Shown here piece by piece: positions 1-7,106 of a stretch of DNA of 12,565 nt; within the stretch, counting starts at the first letter, position 1; each line of letters begins with the position of its first letter. Location: positions 1-12,565 of the forward strand of contig JANWLI010000033.1 of assembly GCA_025450975.1 (NCBI GenBank), given 5' to 3'. Under the pieces are notes generated by a model, which did no database searches, had not been told where the DNA came from, and saw nothing but the letters and a program-made list of their open reading frames with translations. Source of the stretch: Candidatus Kapaibacterium sp. GTDB taxonomy: Bacteria > Bacteroidota > Ignavibacteria > Palsa-1295. A program made the translations under genes and the position numbers.

Positions 1-198
1 GCATCTTCCCCAGCGCTGATGAAATCGGTAAAACCGAAACGCGCTCAGCTGACAAACAAGACCAATCATGGAGGACAGGAATACTTTAAGATTGAGCTTG
101 AAAATATTCTCGTCAGCAGCGTTCAGCCATCATCGTCTGGTGGGGACCGTCCAATGGAATCACTGTCGCTGAACTTTACAAAGATCACCTACCGGTAA
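1..198 (+). CDS. hcp: Hcp-family type VI secretion tube protein, C-terminal fragment
   Basis: An open frame runs from the first base to a TAA at 196-198 and encodes the last 65 residues of a protein whose start lies off the left edge. The stretch QEYFKIELENILVSSVQ, followed by SSSGGDRPMESLSLNF and the ending TKITYR, matches the C-terminal half of the Hcp/DUF796 family. In that family it forms the last strands of the beta-barrel that stacks into hexameric rings. Known members form the inner tube of type VI secretion systems or travel as effector carriers; stand-alone Hcp genes also occur. No other type VI gene is visible, so the secretion role is inferred from family only. The 5' part of the gene and its start cannot be seen. 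Confidence 0.85.
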   Translation, partial: ASSPALMKSVKPKRAQLTNKTNHGGQEYFKIELENILVSSVQPSSSGGDRPMESLSLNFTKITYR

Positions 199-220
199 TA
201 CGGCAGAACATTGTAGAGAT

Positions 221-250
221 AAAAAAGGGCACGATATGTGCCCTTTTTTT
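221..250. terminator. Bidirectional rho-independent terminator
   Basis: A perfect stem GGGCAC/GTGCCC (227-232 and 238-243) encloses a 5-nt loop. It is flanked by six A on the left and seven T on the right, so it has a T-tract when read from either strand. It lies between the hcp stop at 198 and the stop of the convergent peptidase gene at 260, and probably ends both transcripts. Confidence 0.9.
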
Positions 251-259
251 ATGACTTAC

Positions 260-2125
260 TTATGAAGGTTGCTGAGCTTTCGGATAGTGGCTTACAACCC
301 ACTGTTTGAAATTTTCATTTGCCTTCGAGAAATCGCCGTTCGAAAAAGAGGCAATATGCTCGCGGCCGTGGATCACTTCGATTGTCGCGTCGAGCTTCAC
401 GCTAGATGGCGGCGCCTCGCGCTTTTTCGCCTCGTCACGCAGACGATGTGCTTCCGCGATGGCATCGTCAGCCGAGCGTGTCGCATGCGCTACAAGAGCA
501 TCGGCACTAAATGGCTTGCCGGTTAGACGCTTTACCAGTTCAAAGAACGGCTCAGAGTATCCCCACTTCCAGTAACCGTTTTCCAATTCCGGACCGATGG
601 CTGGATTATCGGTAATGTAACCGTACTTCTCAAAGAAATACTTACGCGTCTGATGCACTGCCATCTCGGCAAGTACATAGCCATGATAGTATGCACTCGA
701 CTCGCCTGCAAGAATATGCGGCACGGCTAAGATAGGCCGGGGCGAAGCAGGCATCATATTCATTCTCTTTTCGAGGTCTGCGATCATCGTCTGAATCTTC
801 GCAGGCGTCAGGTCTGCGTCGCTCGCTTCGTAAAACCACTTTTCGGCATAACACACACCCAGCATCGAGCGAACCATCATCGCAATGAACGGCTGCTCGT
901 CATGATGATGCTGTTCGATCAGCTCCATCGGCATCGTCTGACCGCTGGCATTCGAAGCATAGCGCGTCAGCCAATCGGAATCCGTAAGCAGTGCATCGAG
1001 GAACATCGACTGTGTCTCGGCATAGGCAACCGATGTCGGCGCAAACTCCTGGCCGTAACACGGCGCATTCATCTGCACGTTTGCAAAGTGCGCAGCATGT
1101 CCGCCTTCATGGAAAAGCGTGTTGAGCGCCTCGCCGCCTGAGCCAACACGGTTCGGGATTGCATTGGCCGTAAAATTAATCGTTGCCGGCACCCACGAAC
1201 CGTTCTTATACCATGATGGTACAGGTCCATGCATAAAGCCATTCTCGTACTTCCCTTTGCGATCGACGAGATCAAGCGTCAGCTTTGCACCGCGATACCG
1301 AATGCCCATCGCCGCAAACGAATACACCCAGCACTCCAAGCCATTAGCGAACGGCAGATACGGATCTTTTTTTCCTTCGATATCGCCGGCACGGTAGTAC
1401 TTGAAGTTCCATGGCTGCTGTGCACCATCACCACGCTCCTTGACAAATGCATCGACAGCGCGTTTATTCGCATCACGTGTCCGAACTTCAAGATCGTCGA
1501 GCAGCTTGAAGAGCTCTTTCTTTGACATGCCCTCGGTTCGTTGCACTTTGTAGTCATAGTAATCTTCGTAGCCTTGCGTGCGTGCAAGCTTATTGCGTTC
1601 TTTGATGATCTCGATGAAGCCGTTCTCAAGAATGAACGGTCCGATACTCAGCAGTGCTTCGTACGCAGCTTTGCGTATCGCTTCATCTTCTTCAGAGAGT
1701 AGCATGTTGCTCAGCTCGTTCGTCGATGCGGCGATCTTCTCACCGGTCTTCGGATGAATATATCCCAGGCCCATGCCGCCACGCTTAAGCTGCATCTCGC
1801 CTTCAAGCTCGACAATGTGCTCTGCGATCTGCTTCGCCTTCTCGTCTTCGATCACGTTCGCTTCGAAGAACGCCTTCCACCCGGCATGCGCCACGCGTTC
1901 ATCTTCGGATAGTGCAGCAGTCTCATACGACCTGAGCTCGGCGAGTTTGGTCGCGTCCTGCGCAAAGCGGTTAAACGCGATCTCCGTTTCCGTGTGCTGG
2001 TGTTGAATGGCGGTGACATCATCGGCAAGCCCCATCTTCGCCTTCCAGAAGAGGTCTTCTTTTGTCGTATGGAGCTTGAGGAATTCGTTATTAAGTTCTT
2101 CGAGGTATATTGAAAAGCTTTTCAT
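260..2125 (-). CDS. M3-family zinc oligopeptidase
   Basis: This encodes a 621-aa zinc metallopeptidase of the M3 (thimet oligopeptidase/PepF-like) type, which cleaves short peptides, usually in the cytoplasm. The zinc site is HEGGH at residues 339-343, with a third ligand probably Glu370 in AYAETQSMF. The 27-residue gap from His343 to Glu370 suits M3. The stretch around His470-Tyr483 (PHILAGESSAYYHGY) corresponds to the conserved M3 substrate-binding His/Gly/Tyr segment. No signal peptide or membrane helix is visible. The N-terminal 200 residues are helix-rich and charged, as expected for the part that covers the active-site channel. The ATG at 2125 lies 7 nt after the stop of the upstream DinB-type gene, so this is the last gene of a four-gene operon, ending at the terminator at 221-250. 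It could be called M2/M3-like; the exact subfamily is not resolved. Confidence 0.88.
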   Translation of the reverse strand: MKSFSIYLEELNNEFLKLHTTKEDLFWKAKMGLADDVTAIQHQHTETEIAFNRFAQDATKLAELRSYETAALSEDERVAHAGWKAFFEANVIEDEKAKQIAEHIVELEGEMQLKRGGMGLGYIHPKTGEKIAASTNELSNMLLSEEDEAIRKAAYEALLSIGPFILENGFIEIIKERNKLARTQGYEDYYDYKVQRTEGMSKKELFKLLDDLEVRTRDANKRAVDAFVKERGDGAQQPWNFKYYRAGDIEGKKDPYLPFANGLECWVYSFAAMGIRYRGAKLTLDLVDRKGKYENGFMHGPVPSWYKNGSWVPATINFTANAIPNRVGSGGEALNTLFHEGGHAAHFANVQMNAPCYGQEFAPTSVAYAETQSMFLDALLTDSDWLTRYASNASGQTMPMELIEQHHHDEQPFIAMMVRSMLGVCYAEKWFYEASDADLTPAKIQTMIADLEKRMNMMPASPRPILAVPHILAGESSAYYHGYVLAEMAVHQTRKYFFEKYGYITDNPAIGPELENGYWKWGYSEPFFELVKRLTGKPFSADALVAHATRSADDAIAEAHRLRDEAKKREAPPSSVKLDATIEVIHGREHIASFSNGDFSKANENFKQWVVSHYPKAQQPS

Positions 2126-2132
2126 GTTCGTC

Positions 2133-2678
2133 TTACCAGCCGTTTCGTCTGGCTAATTGATTGATATGTTCAAAATGATGCTCACCATGCCATGCGTAGT
2201 TGGCAAGGATTTCGTCAAGGGGAAAGGTTCGTTCATGCTCGGGGTGATAGAACGTCCGCAGGAAATCTTCGGGTTTCATCTGTCGCAACATAGCTGTCCA
2301 TCGCAAATGCAGCGCTTCGAGCAGGGTCAATGAAACAGCAACATCCAACCCTTTACCATCGGGAAGCTCCGCCCAGGAAGCCTCGTCATACGGACGAATC
2401 GTCGGATTCACCTCCGTCAGCGCAAACTTGAAGCGGATGTAGGCGTTGACATGGCTATCGACAAGATGATGCACGACCTGCCGGGCCGTCCAGCCGTCAG
2501 TCCGGTATTGTGTTGCAAGTTGTTCTTCGGTTAATCCGGAAACAAGCTCGCGAAGCTTGCCGGGCAGCACTTCGATGCGAGTGATGTTAGTGTCGCGATC
2601 TTCTGCCGTATAGCTCTTGCCATACGTAAATCGTCCGATCGGAAACCGCAATTGTTCTAGCCCGTCATCCATCGTCAT
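2133..2678 (-). CDS. yfiT: YfiT/BstA-type DinB-fold putative metal-dependent thiol transferase
   Basis: This 181-aa protein has the four-helix DinB/YfiT fold. The family pattern is clear: LRFPIGRF at the N-terminus, WTARQVVHHLVDSH (63-76), YIRFKFALTEVNPTIRPYDE (80-99), FYHPEH (143-148) and YAWHGEHHFEHI (161-172). The metal-binding triad is probably one of His70/71 plus His164 and His168. Bacillus YfiT/BstA proteins are nickel/zinc-binding enzymes, some shown to transfer bacillithiol to electrophiles; bacillithiol-type thiols are known in the Chlorobi/Bacteroidota, so that role is plausible here. The ATG at 2678 overlaps the ogt stop in an ATGA, which indicates translational coupling. A second ATG two codons in is an alternative start. 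The function is inferred from family; the fold and family are well supported. Confidence 0.85.
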   Translation of the reverse strand: MTMDDGLEQLRFPIGRFTYGKSYTAEDRDTNITRIEVLPGKLRELVSGLTEEQLATQYRTDGWTARQVVHHLVDSHVNAYIRFKFALTEVNPTIRPYDEASWAELPDGKGLDVAVSLTLLEALHLRWTAMLRQMKPEDFLRTFYHPEHERTFPLDEILANYAWHGEHHFEHINQLARRNGW

Positions 2679-3157
2679 GTAAAAAGTTGTGGTGAATACT
2701 TTGATGCCTCATGCTCAAGTAACCATTCCTTGCGCCACAAGCCGCCGGCGTAGCCTGTCAGCGATCCGTCCGAGCCGATGACCCGATGACACGGGATCAC
2801 GATAGCGATCGGATTGCGCGCATTCGCACTGCCTACTGCCCTGATCATCTTTGCACTGCCTACTGCATTCGCAATATCATTATATGTTCGTTTCTTGCCG
2901 AATGGGATCTTCACAAGTTCATTCCATACCATCTGCTGGAACATCGTCCCCTGCGGCGCTAGCGGAATCGTAAAATCCGTACGCTCACCGTGAAAGTATT
3001 CGCGCAGCTCTGCCCGCGATTCGATCGCAAGCGGATGATCGGCAAAGAGCGACACATCCATCGTCTCGGTGAAGAGGATACTGTCGATGCCATCGTCCGA
3101 TCCGGTGATCTTCAGAATGCCGACGGGCGATTGTTCATATGTAACGAATCCGATCAA
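2675..3157 (-). CDS. ogt: Methylated-DNA--protein-cysteine methyltransferase
   Basis: This is a 160-aa suicide DNA-repair protein that moves an alkyl group from O6-alkylguanine to its own cysteine. The active site IPCHRVIG places the acceptor at Cys123, with His124 following and Glu149 as the likely third member of the relay. Arg106 in MIRAVGSANARNP is the expected arginine finger next to the helix-turn-helix (about 90-115). Residues 1-70 form the usual N-terminal ribonuclease-H-like domain. There is no Ada-type N-terminal regulatory domain, so it is the stand-alone Ogt form. The start is TTG at 3157, which overlaps the TGA of the upstream VOC gene (TTGA). No in-frame ATG exists that would keep the N-terminal domain, so coupling with the upstream gene probably drives initiation. 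Confidence 0.93.
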   Translation of the reverse strand: MIGFVTYEQSPVGILKITGSDDGIDSILFTETMDVSLFADHPLAIESRAELREYFHGERTDFTIPLAPQGTMFQQMVWNELVKIPFGKKRTYNDIANAVGSAKMIRAVGSANARNPIAIVIPCHRVIGSDGSLTGYAGGLWRKEWLLEHEASKYSPQLFT

Positions 3158-3897
3158 TGGTAGGCAAAGTACAAGGCGTTCTTACCGATAGAAAGCCAAT
3201 TTGTTTCTCCGCGCCATGGCGCTTGTGGCGTTTCAAATCGCAGGAATGTGAAGTCGGTCGACGATCCCGTGCGCCAGTAGTCGCAACATCCCTGCCTGTT
3301 TTTTCTGAACCCCAGAACATCGAAGAGCGTGCGGAAGCGCGCCTCAACATCTTCGCTTGCTCCGAGAATAACCCAATCGATCCGATAGTATCCGCGCTGA
3401 TGGTCGATAAAACTGTCCTGGAGCGTATCGGATGTAAAAATAATGACAAGCGGCGCGGTCGAGTCGATGGCAAAACCTCGGGCCGGATCGGATGAATCCG
3501 CTAAAACGACGCTGATCCCCGCAGCTTCTACCTGCAATCGTACACTATCGACATTCGCAACAACAAACCGAAGCTCTGAGACAAACGGGCGTCCGAGAGC
3601 ATTGAGCGCATCCCATCTCCACCCTCGCAGCAACGACGGCGTCTCAAAAACAAGCGAGGTTTGGTTAGGAAATACTACTTGATCGGCAAGCAATCCGACC
3701 GGGTCGCGCTCAAGCGGCTGAACACTAAACCCCTGTTTCGTATATGACCGAGCCATCGAATCGAGGTCGTCAGTCACCATCACAATGGACTGAAGTTTCG
3801 CGGATTGGGCGAACGAAAGTTCAGGATAAATTATAACAAAAAAATATGTAATTACGAAAATGATTGCCTTTATTCTATGACTTATATGGCCAATCAT
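3154..3897 (-). CDS. Exported two-module VOC (glyoxalase-fold) protein, metal ligands apparently lost
   Basis: With an ATG start at 3897 this is a 247-aa protein. It opens with a signal peptide: a basic HRIK region, then hydrophobic residues 11-23, and probable cleavage near SFA-Q (about residue 30). Two vicinal-oxygen-chelate modules follow, roughly 34-133 and 171-247. The first begins LQSIVMVTDDLDSMARSYTK and later has SLVFETP; the second begins YRIDWVILGASEDVEARF. The His normally found in the first strand of each module is absent (Ser-Ile and Asp-Trp instead), so metal catalysis is doubtful and a ligand-binding role is possible. A GTG at 3939 would add 14 residues in front of the signal peptide and is less likely. 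It is the first gene of the operon and overlaps ogt by 4 nt. The substrate is unknown. Confidence 0.72.
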   Translation of the reverse strand: MIGHISHRIKAIIFVITYFFVIIYPELSFAQSAKLQSIVMVTDDLDSMARSYTKQGFSVQPLERDPVGLLADQVVFPNQTSLVFETPSLLRGWRWDALNALGRPFVSELRFVVANVDSVRLQVEAAGISVVLADSSDPARGFAIDSTAPLVIIFTSDTLQDSFIDHQRGYYRIDWVILGASEDVEARFRTLFDVLGFRKNRQGCCDYWRTGSSTDFTFLRFETPQAPWRGETNWLSIGKNALYFAYH

Positions 3898-4094
3898 CGC
3901 ACAATTAATATATGTTTTATCAACCTGATATCTGTACACTTAGAGTAAATAATGGCACTATTAATACCCCTTGATGGTTAAACTATCCGTCGCATGGTTT
4001 ACCATTCCACCCAATACAGTCGCCTCAGCGCGAATAACCATCTAAGTTTCACGAATTCAACGTATTACCTCATTTTTAAAGAAAGGGATAGCCC
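3898..4094. promoter_or_regulatory. Divergent intergenic region with repeated ATGGTT half-sites
   Basis: About 200 nt separate the minus-strand VOC operon from the plus-strand small gene, so promoters for both must lie here or close by. ATGGTTAAAC at 3974-3983 and GTTTACCAT at 3997-4005 form an imperfect inverted repeat. ATGGTT recurs in direct orientation at 3994, 20 nt (about two helical turns) from the first copy. TAACCATC at 4035-4042 is an exact inverse of GATGGTTA at 3973-3980. The VOC-proximal half is AT-rich. I could not assign convincing -33/-7 or -35/-10 boxes. An operator function is inference. Confidence 0.35.
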
Positions 4095-4373
4095 ATGAGA
4101 ATGGTGTCGAAAGAAAAGGAACTTGTACCAGGTACTGAAGAGCCCTCAATTAAGATCGCTACGCCACTTTCACGTCTCCAGGTTTCGTCCGTACAGGAAC
4201 TCCTGCGTGATACCGGCTGGAAGTACAGCGACAAATTCCATGGAAATGTCACCGCTTCGAGCATTCGTCCGACCTTCAAAGTTACGCTCTTTCATGCGAA
4301 AGTAGGCCTGAAGCGCAGCGAAGTCATCGACAAGCTCAAAAAATCCGTCGGTCCGGTCAAGATCGAACGGTAA
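4095..4373 (+). CDS. Small basic protein of unknown function
   Basis: I do not recognise this 92-aa protein. It has no signal peptide, membrane helix or cysteine. The first 25 residues are charged and likely disordered. Residues 30-92 look compact: a predicted helix (SVQELLRDTGW), strand-like segments including RPTFKVTLFHAKVG, then a helix (KRSEVIDKLKKSV) and the ending GPVKIER. Lysine and arginine outnumber acidic residues, which would allow nucleic-acid or ribosome binding, but no known motif supports this. Translation from ATG 4095 is supported by the purine-rich GAAAGGG at 4081-4087, one of the clearest ribosome sites in the window. A long upstream region and a terminator directly downstream show it is a single-gene unit. 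Codon usage resembles the neighbours. Confidence 0.72.
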   Translation: MRMVSKEKELVPGTEEPSIKIATPLSRLQVSSVQELLRDTGWKYSDKFHGNVTASSIRPTFKVTLFHAKVGLKRSEVIDKLKKSVGPVKIER

Positions 4374-4393
4374 CCTGAACCAGAACTTAGAGT

Positions 4394-4431
4394 AAAAACC
4401 TGAACATCGTGACGATGTCAGGTTTTTTTTT
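4394..4431 (+). terminator. Rho-independent terminator after the 92-aa gene
   Basis: A stem ACCTGAACATCG / CGATGTCAGGT (4398-4409 and 4413-4423) has one bulged A and a short loop. It is preceded by an A-run and followed by nine T residues at 4423-4431. It starts about 20 nt after the stop at 4373 and insulates the small gene from the phosphatase gene that begins at 4480. Confidence 0.88.
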
Positions 4432-4479
4432 GTTCCCAACCGTATTTTAGGGAGATAGGACGGTCAGTCCGTACACTCT

Positions 4480-6714
4480 GTGGCAAAAACCATCGCGGTA
4501 AAAGAGAAGAAAGAAAGACTCTACCGTTCGCTCATCCGCGGATCGAGTCTGCGCGTGGCGCTGCAGCTTATCGGCGGCTTCGCGTTCTTTGCCATTGTGA
4601 TGGTCATCGACCTTATCGCCCATTCCGTCAAATCGTATCAAGGGATGGTTCTCGATATCGTACGGCTTGGTCTGCACTTCGGCGGCGTCTATCTCTGGTC
4701 ACGAGCATTCGGTCCGTTCTTTCCGCGCTTGAGCGAACTTGCCAGGGGCAGCGGAAAACCCGAAACGAACACCGTCCCGATCCGCTCGATGCAGATCTTC
4801 GTTATCGCCTTAGTCGTTGCAGTTGCAACCTCCTTACTGCCTGGTCTTTTCATACTTAACGTACAGGAAAATCCCTATGGACCGAAAACGGCAAATGTTG
4901 TCCTGAGCTTCAACCTGCTCTCTATCACATGGGCGTTCTGCGCATCGATCCTGCTCGTCGGATTTTCTAAGCTCGTCTACCTCTGGCAACGCACGCGCGA
5001 AGTACGCAAACGACTCTATACATGGCTTGCCATCCTTGCATCGTACGTCATCTTCCGTTACATGATCGATGAAGCGATCATCGAAAGTGACACGATCACC
5101 GATATCATTGCGTATTCGCTCGTCGCCTTAGTATTCTTTGGTACGCTCTTCCTCTGGTTTCGTATCCCGTGGATCCCGCACATCACGAAGCGCTCCAAGC
5201 AGCGTATCATTTTCTACAGCGGCCTTGCAGGGGCGTTGAGCATTTCCGGAGCGCTCGTGTTCGAGGGCGAGCAAGTCAGCTCCATTTTCCACTGGTATTC
5301 ACCGTTCCTTCAGGAATGCGTACTCATGCTGTTTATTGCACTCGCAGCATACTTCGGCCTGATCTTTTTTAACGCGCTCTTCACACTTTCGTCGACAGAG
5401 CTTGTCGAACGCAGAGCCGCAGAAGTAGAATCGCTGACGAAACTCACGCGCTTCAGTTCAGACGTACTTACCTCCGAGTTGCTGCTCGATATTCCAAAAC
5501 TCACCTCAGAGATCGCCACCCTTGCCAAAGAAGCGACAAAAGCTGATGCGGCATGGATCGAGCTCAGCACGCCGCGATCGGAAAAAGATGCAGGCATTCC
5601 CTTCCGCTCCTACATTGGCATCGACCAGCCACTTGCATACCTACTTTCCGAACAGCCGCTCACAAGCCGCGACCGTCATTTACAGGGACTCATTCTTTCT
5701 GCGGAAGTATCGGAAAAACTCAAGCCCGTAGTAGCAAGCACCGTCTACATTTCCGATGGCGCAGTTCCGGCTCATGCGACCGGTTGGTGGAGCGTCATCG
5801 GCATGCCGCTCATCAACAAGGGCTATGCACGTGGCGCGATCTTTGTCGCCAAACAGCATGAGTTCGGATTCGACAATGAAGACGTCGTCGTTCTCACAGC
5901 CTTCACCGACGTTGCATCGCTTGCCGTCGATACGGCACGTCTGCTTTCCGATTCGATCGAAAAACAAAAATTTGACGGCGAGCTTCGTGCAGCCCGTGCG
6001 ATGCAACAGAGCCTGTTGCCCGCCGTCGTCCCGGAAATTCCGGGTTTTGAGGTAAGTGCTATCAGCATTCCTGCCTATGAAGTGGGCGGCGACTATTACG
6101 ATTTCTCTAACCTCTACGACGGTGCGCCGATCGCACTTATCGGCGACGTCTCCGGCAAAGGCATCTCTGCATCGATCTTCATGGCCGAGACGAAAGGCAT
6201 TGCACAGGGGCTTGCACCACTTGTCAGAAGCGGGAAAGAACTACTGATCGGTGTGAACGACACGCTCATGCGCAACCTCCAGCGCGATGCAACACATCGT
6301 TCGTTCGTCACGCTCGCTGCCGTCTCATTCCATCGCGACCTCGTTAAGTATACACGTGCAGGCCACACCCCGCTCCTGCACTTCAGCAACGATGGCCAGT
6401 ACCGCTACTTCCAGCCGAAAGGTATGGGCATCGGCTTCGTCAGGAAAGAGATCTTTAATAACGTGCTCGAAGAGCAGGAATTTTCGCTTGAGAAAGGTGA
6501 CGTCATCGTCATGTTCTCCGACGGGATTACGGAAGTGCGCGATGCGAACAATGTCGAACTTGGCTACCAGCGATTCGCCGAGATCGTACGTGCATCTCGC
6601 TTCGAGCCCGACGTGCAGAAAATGACGGATCGCATCTTACGCGACGTCTTGCTCTATGCAGGAGCAATGGCGTTTTCCGATGACGCGACATTCGTCATCG
6701 TCAGGCGCCTCTAA
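4480..6714 (+). CDS. Membrane-bound SpoIIE/RsbU-type serine phosphatase with probable GAF domain
   Basis: This 744-aa protein would dephosphorylate a STAS anti-anti-sigma protein, most likely the one encoded next. About eight hydrophobic segments (near 26-49, 58-80, 103-127, 139-168, 179-196, 207-230, 242-260 and 275-303) form an N-terminal membrane unit. A short coiled linker (305-330) leads to a probable GAF sensor domain (about 330-490). Residues 495-744 are a complete PP2C-like SpoIIE domain with its usual landmarks: QQSLLP (509-514), VGGDYYD (535-541), GDVSGKG (555-561), AGHTP (627-631), SDGITE (680-685) and DDAT (734-737). These supply the metal-binding aspartates, so the enzyme should be active. 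The start is GTG 4480, because an in-frame TAG at 4456 blocks extension. GGAGATAGGA at 4451-4460 is too far upstream for ideal spacing. The gene heads a three-gene signalling module. The input signal is unknown. Confidence 0.9.
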   Translation: MAKTIAVKEKKERLYRSLIRGSSLRVALQLIGGFAFFAIVMVIDLIAHSVKSYQGMVLDIVRLGLHFGGVYLWSRAFGPFFPRLSELARGSGKPETNTVPIRSMQIFVIALVVAVATSLLPGLFILNVQENPYGPKTANVVLSFNLLSITWAFCASILLVGFSKLVYLWQRTREVRKRLYTWLAILASYVIFRYMIDEAIIESDTITDIIAYSLVALVFFGTLFLWFRIPWIPHITKRSKQRIIFYSGLAGALSISGALVFEGEQVSSIFHWYSPFLQECVLMLFIALAAYFGLIFFNALFTLSSTELVERRAAEVESLTKLTRFSSDVLTSELLLDIPKLTSEIATLAKEATKADAAWIELSTPRSEKDAGIPFRSYIGIDQPLAYLLSEQPLTSRDRHLQGLILSAEVSEKLKPVVASTVYISDGAVPAHATGWWSVIGMPLINKGYARGAIFVAKQHEFGFDNEDVVVLTAFTDVASLAVDTARLLSDSIEKQKFDGELRAARAMQQSLLPAVVPEIPGFEVSAISIPAYEVGGDYYDFSNLYDGAPIALIGDVSGKGISASIFMAETKGIAQGLAPLVRSGKELLIGVNDTLMRNLQRDATHRSFVTLAAVSFHRDLVKYTRAGHTPLLHFSNDGQYRYFQPKGMGIGFVRKEIFNNVLEEQEFSLEKGDVIVMFSDGITEVRDANNVELGYQRFAEIVRASRFEPDVQKMTDRILRDVLLYAGAMAFSDDATFVIVRRL

Positions 6715-6743
6715 CAAGTTTTATACTAGTAAGGAATACGATT

Positions 6744-7106
6744 ATGGCTCAAGGATCACGGTTCGCAACAACAGTAACGGATACTCCGCAAGGCGTGCTC
6801 GTCATTGCGCTTGCCGGTCAGCTCGATGCGCACACTGCGCCAGATTTCGAGCGTCTGCTCGAAAAGACCATCCGCGAGGACACGCGGACGAAGATCGTTC
6901 TCGATTTTGAACCGCTCGAGTACATTGCCAGCGCCGGTCTCGGAGTACTGATGGGCTTCATCGAGGAAGTGCGCGAACAGGGTGGCGACATCAAGTTCGG
7001 GGCTGTCCCGGAAAAGATCTACCATGTCCTTGACCTACTCGGATTCCCGATCGTTTTTCAGATCGCACCAACCGTTGATGAAGCCAGAGGGATGTTCGCT
7101 TCGTGA
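6744..7106 (+). CDS. STAS-domain anti-anti-sigma factor (SpoIIAA/RsbV-like)
   Basis: This 120-aa protein is a single STAS domain. It has the family pattern of an N-terminal strand pair (VLVIALAGQLDAHTAPDFE, 18-36), a strand KIVLDFEPLEYIAS (50-63) and the phosphorylation loop SAGLGVLM. Ser63 is the residue expected to be phosphorylated by the partner kinase and dephosphorylated by the upstream phosphatase. In the unphosphorylated form such proteins bind the kinase and free its client. ATG 6744 has a good AAGGAA ribosome site at 6731-6736, and the gene follows the phosphatase stop by 29 nt. Its stop overlaps the next start as GTGA, so antagonist and kinase are probably made in fixed ratio. Confidence in the family is high; the partner assignment is inferred from order. 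Confidence 0.93.
   Translation: MAQGSRFATTVTDTPQGVLVIALAGQLDAHTAPDFERLLEKTIREDTRTKIVLDFEPLEYIASAGLGVLMGFIEEVREQGGDIKFGAVPEKIYHVLDLLGFPIVFQIAPTVDEARGMFAS

Noticed and set aside
1279..1629. Minus-strand open frame of 116 codons.
   Set aside because: It lies inside the M3 peptidase in another frame and has low-complexity basic sequence.
3898..3939. GTG at 3939 as start of the VOC gene.
   Set aside because: It would put 14 polar residues before an otherwise normal signal peptide that begins at ATG 3897; kept only as an alternative.
4459..4473. Short hairpin ACGGTCAGTCCGT before the phosphatase gene as a regulatory element.
   Set aside because: The stem is only 4 bp with no T-tract or known riboswitch pattern; likely chance.
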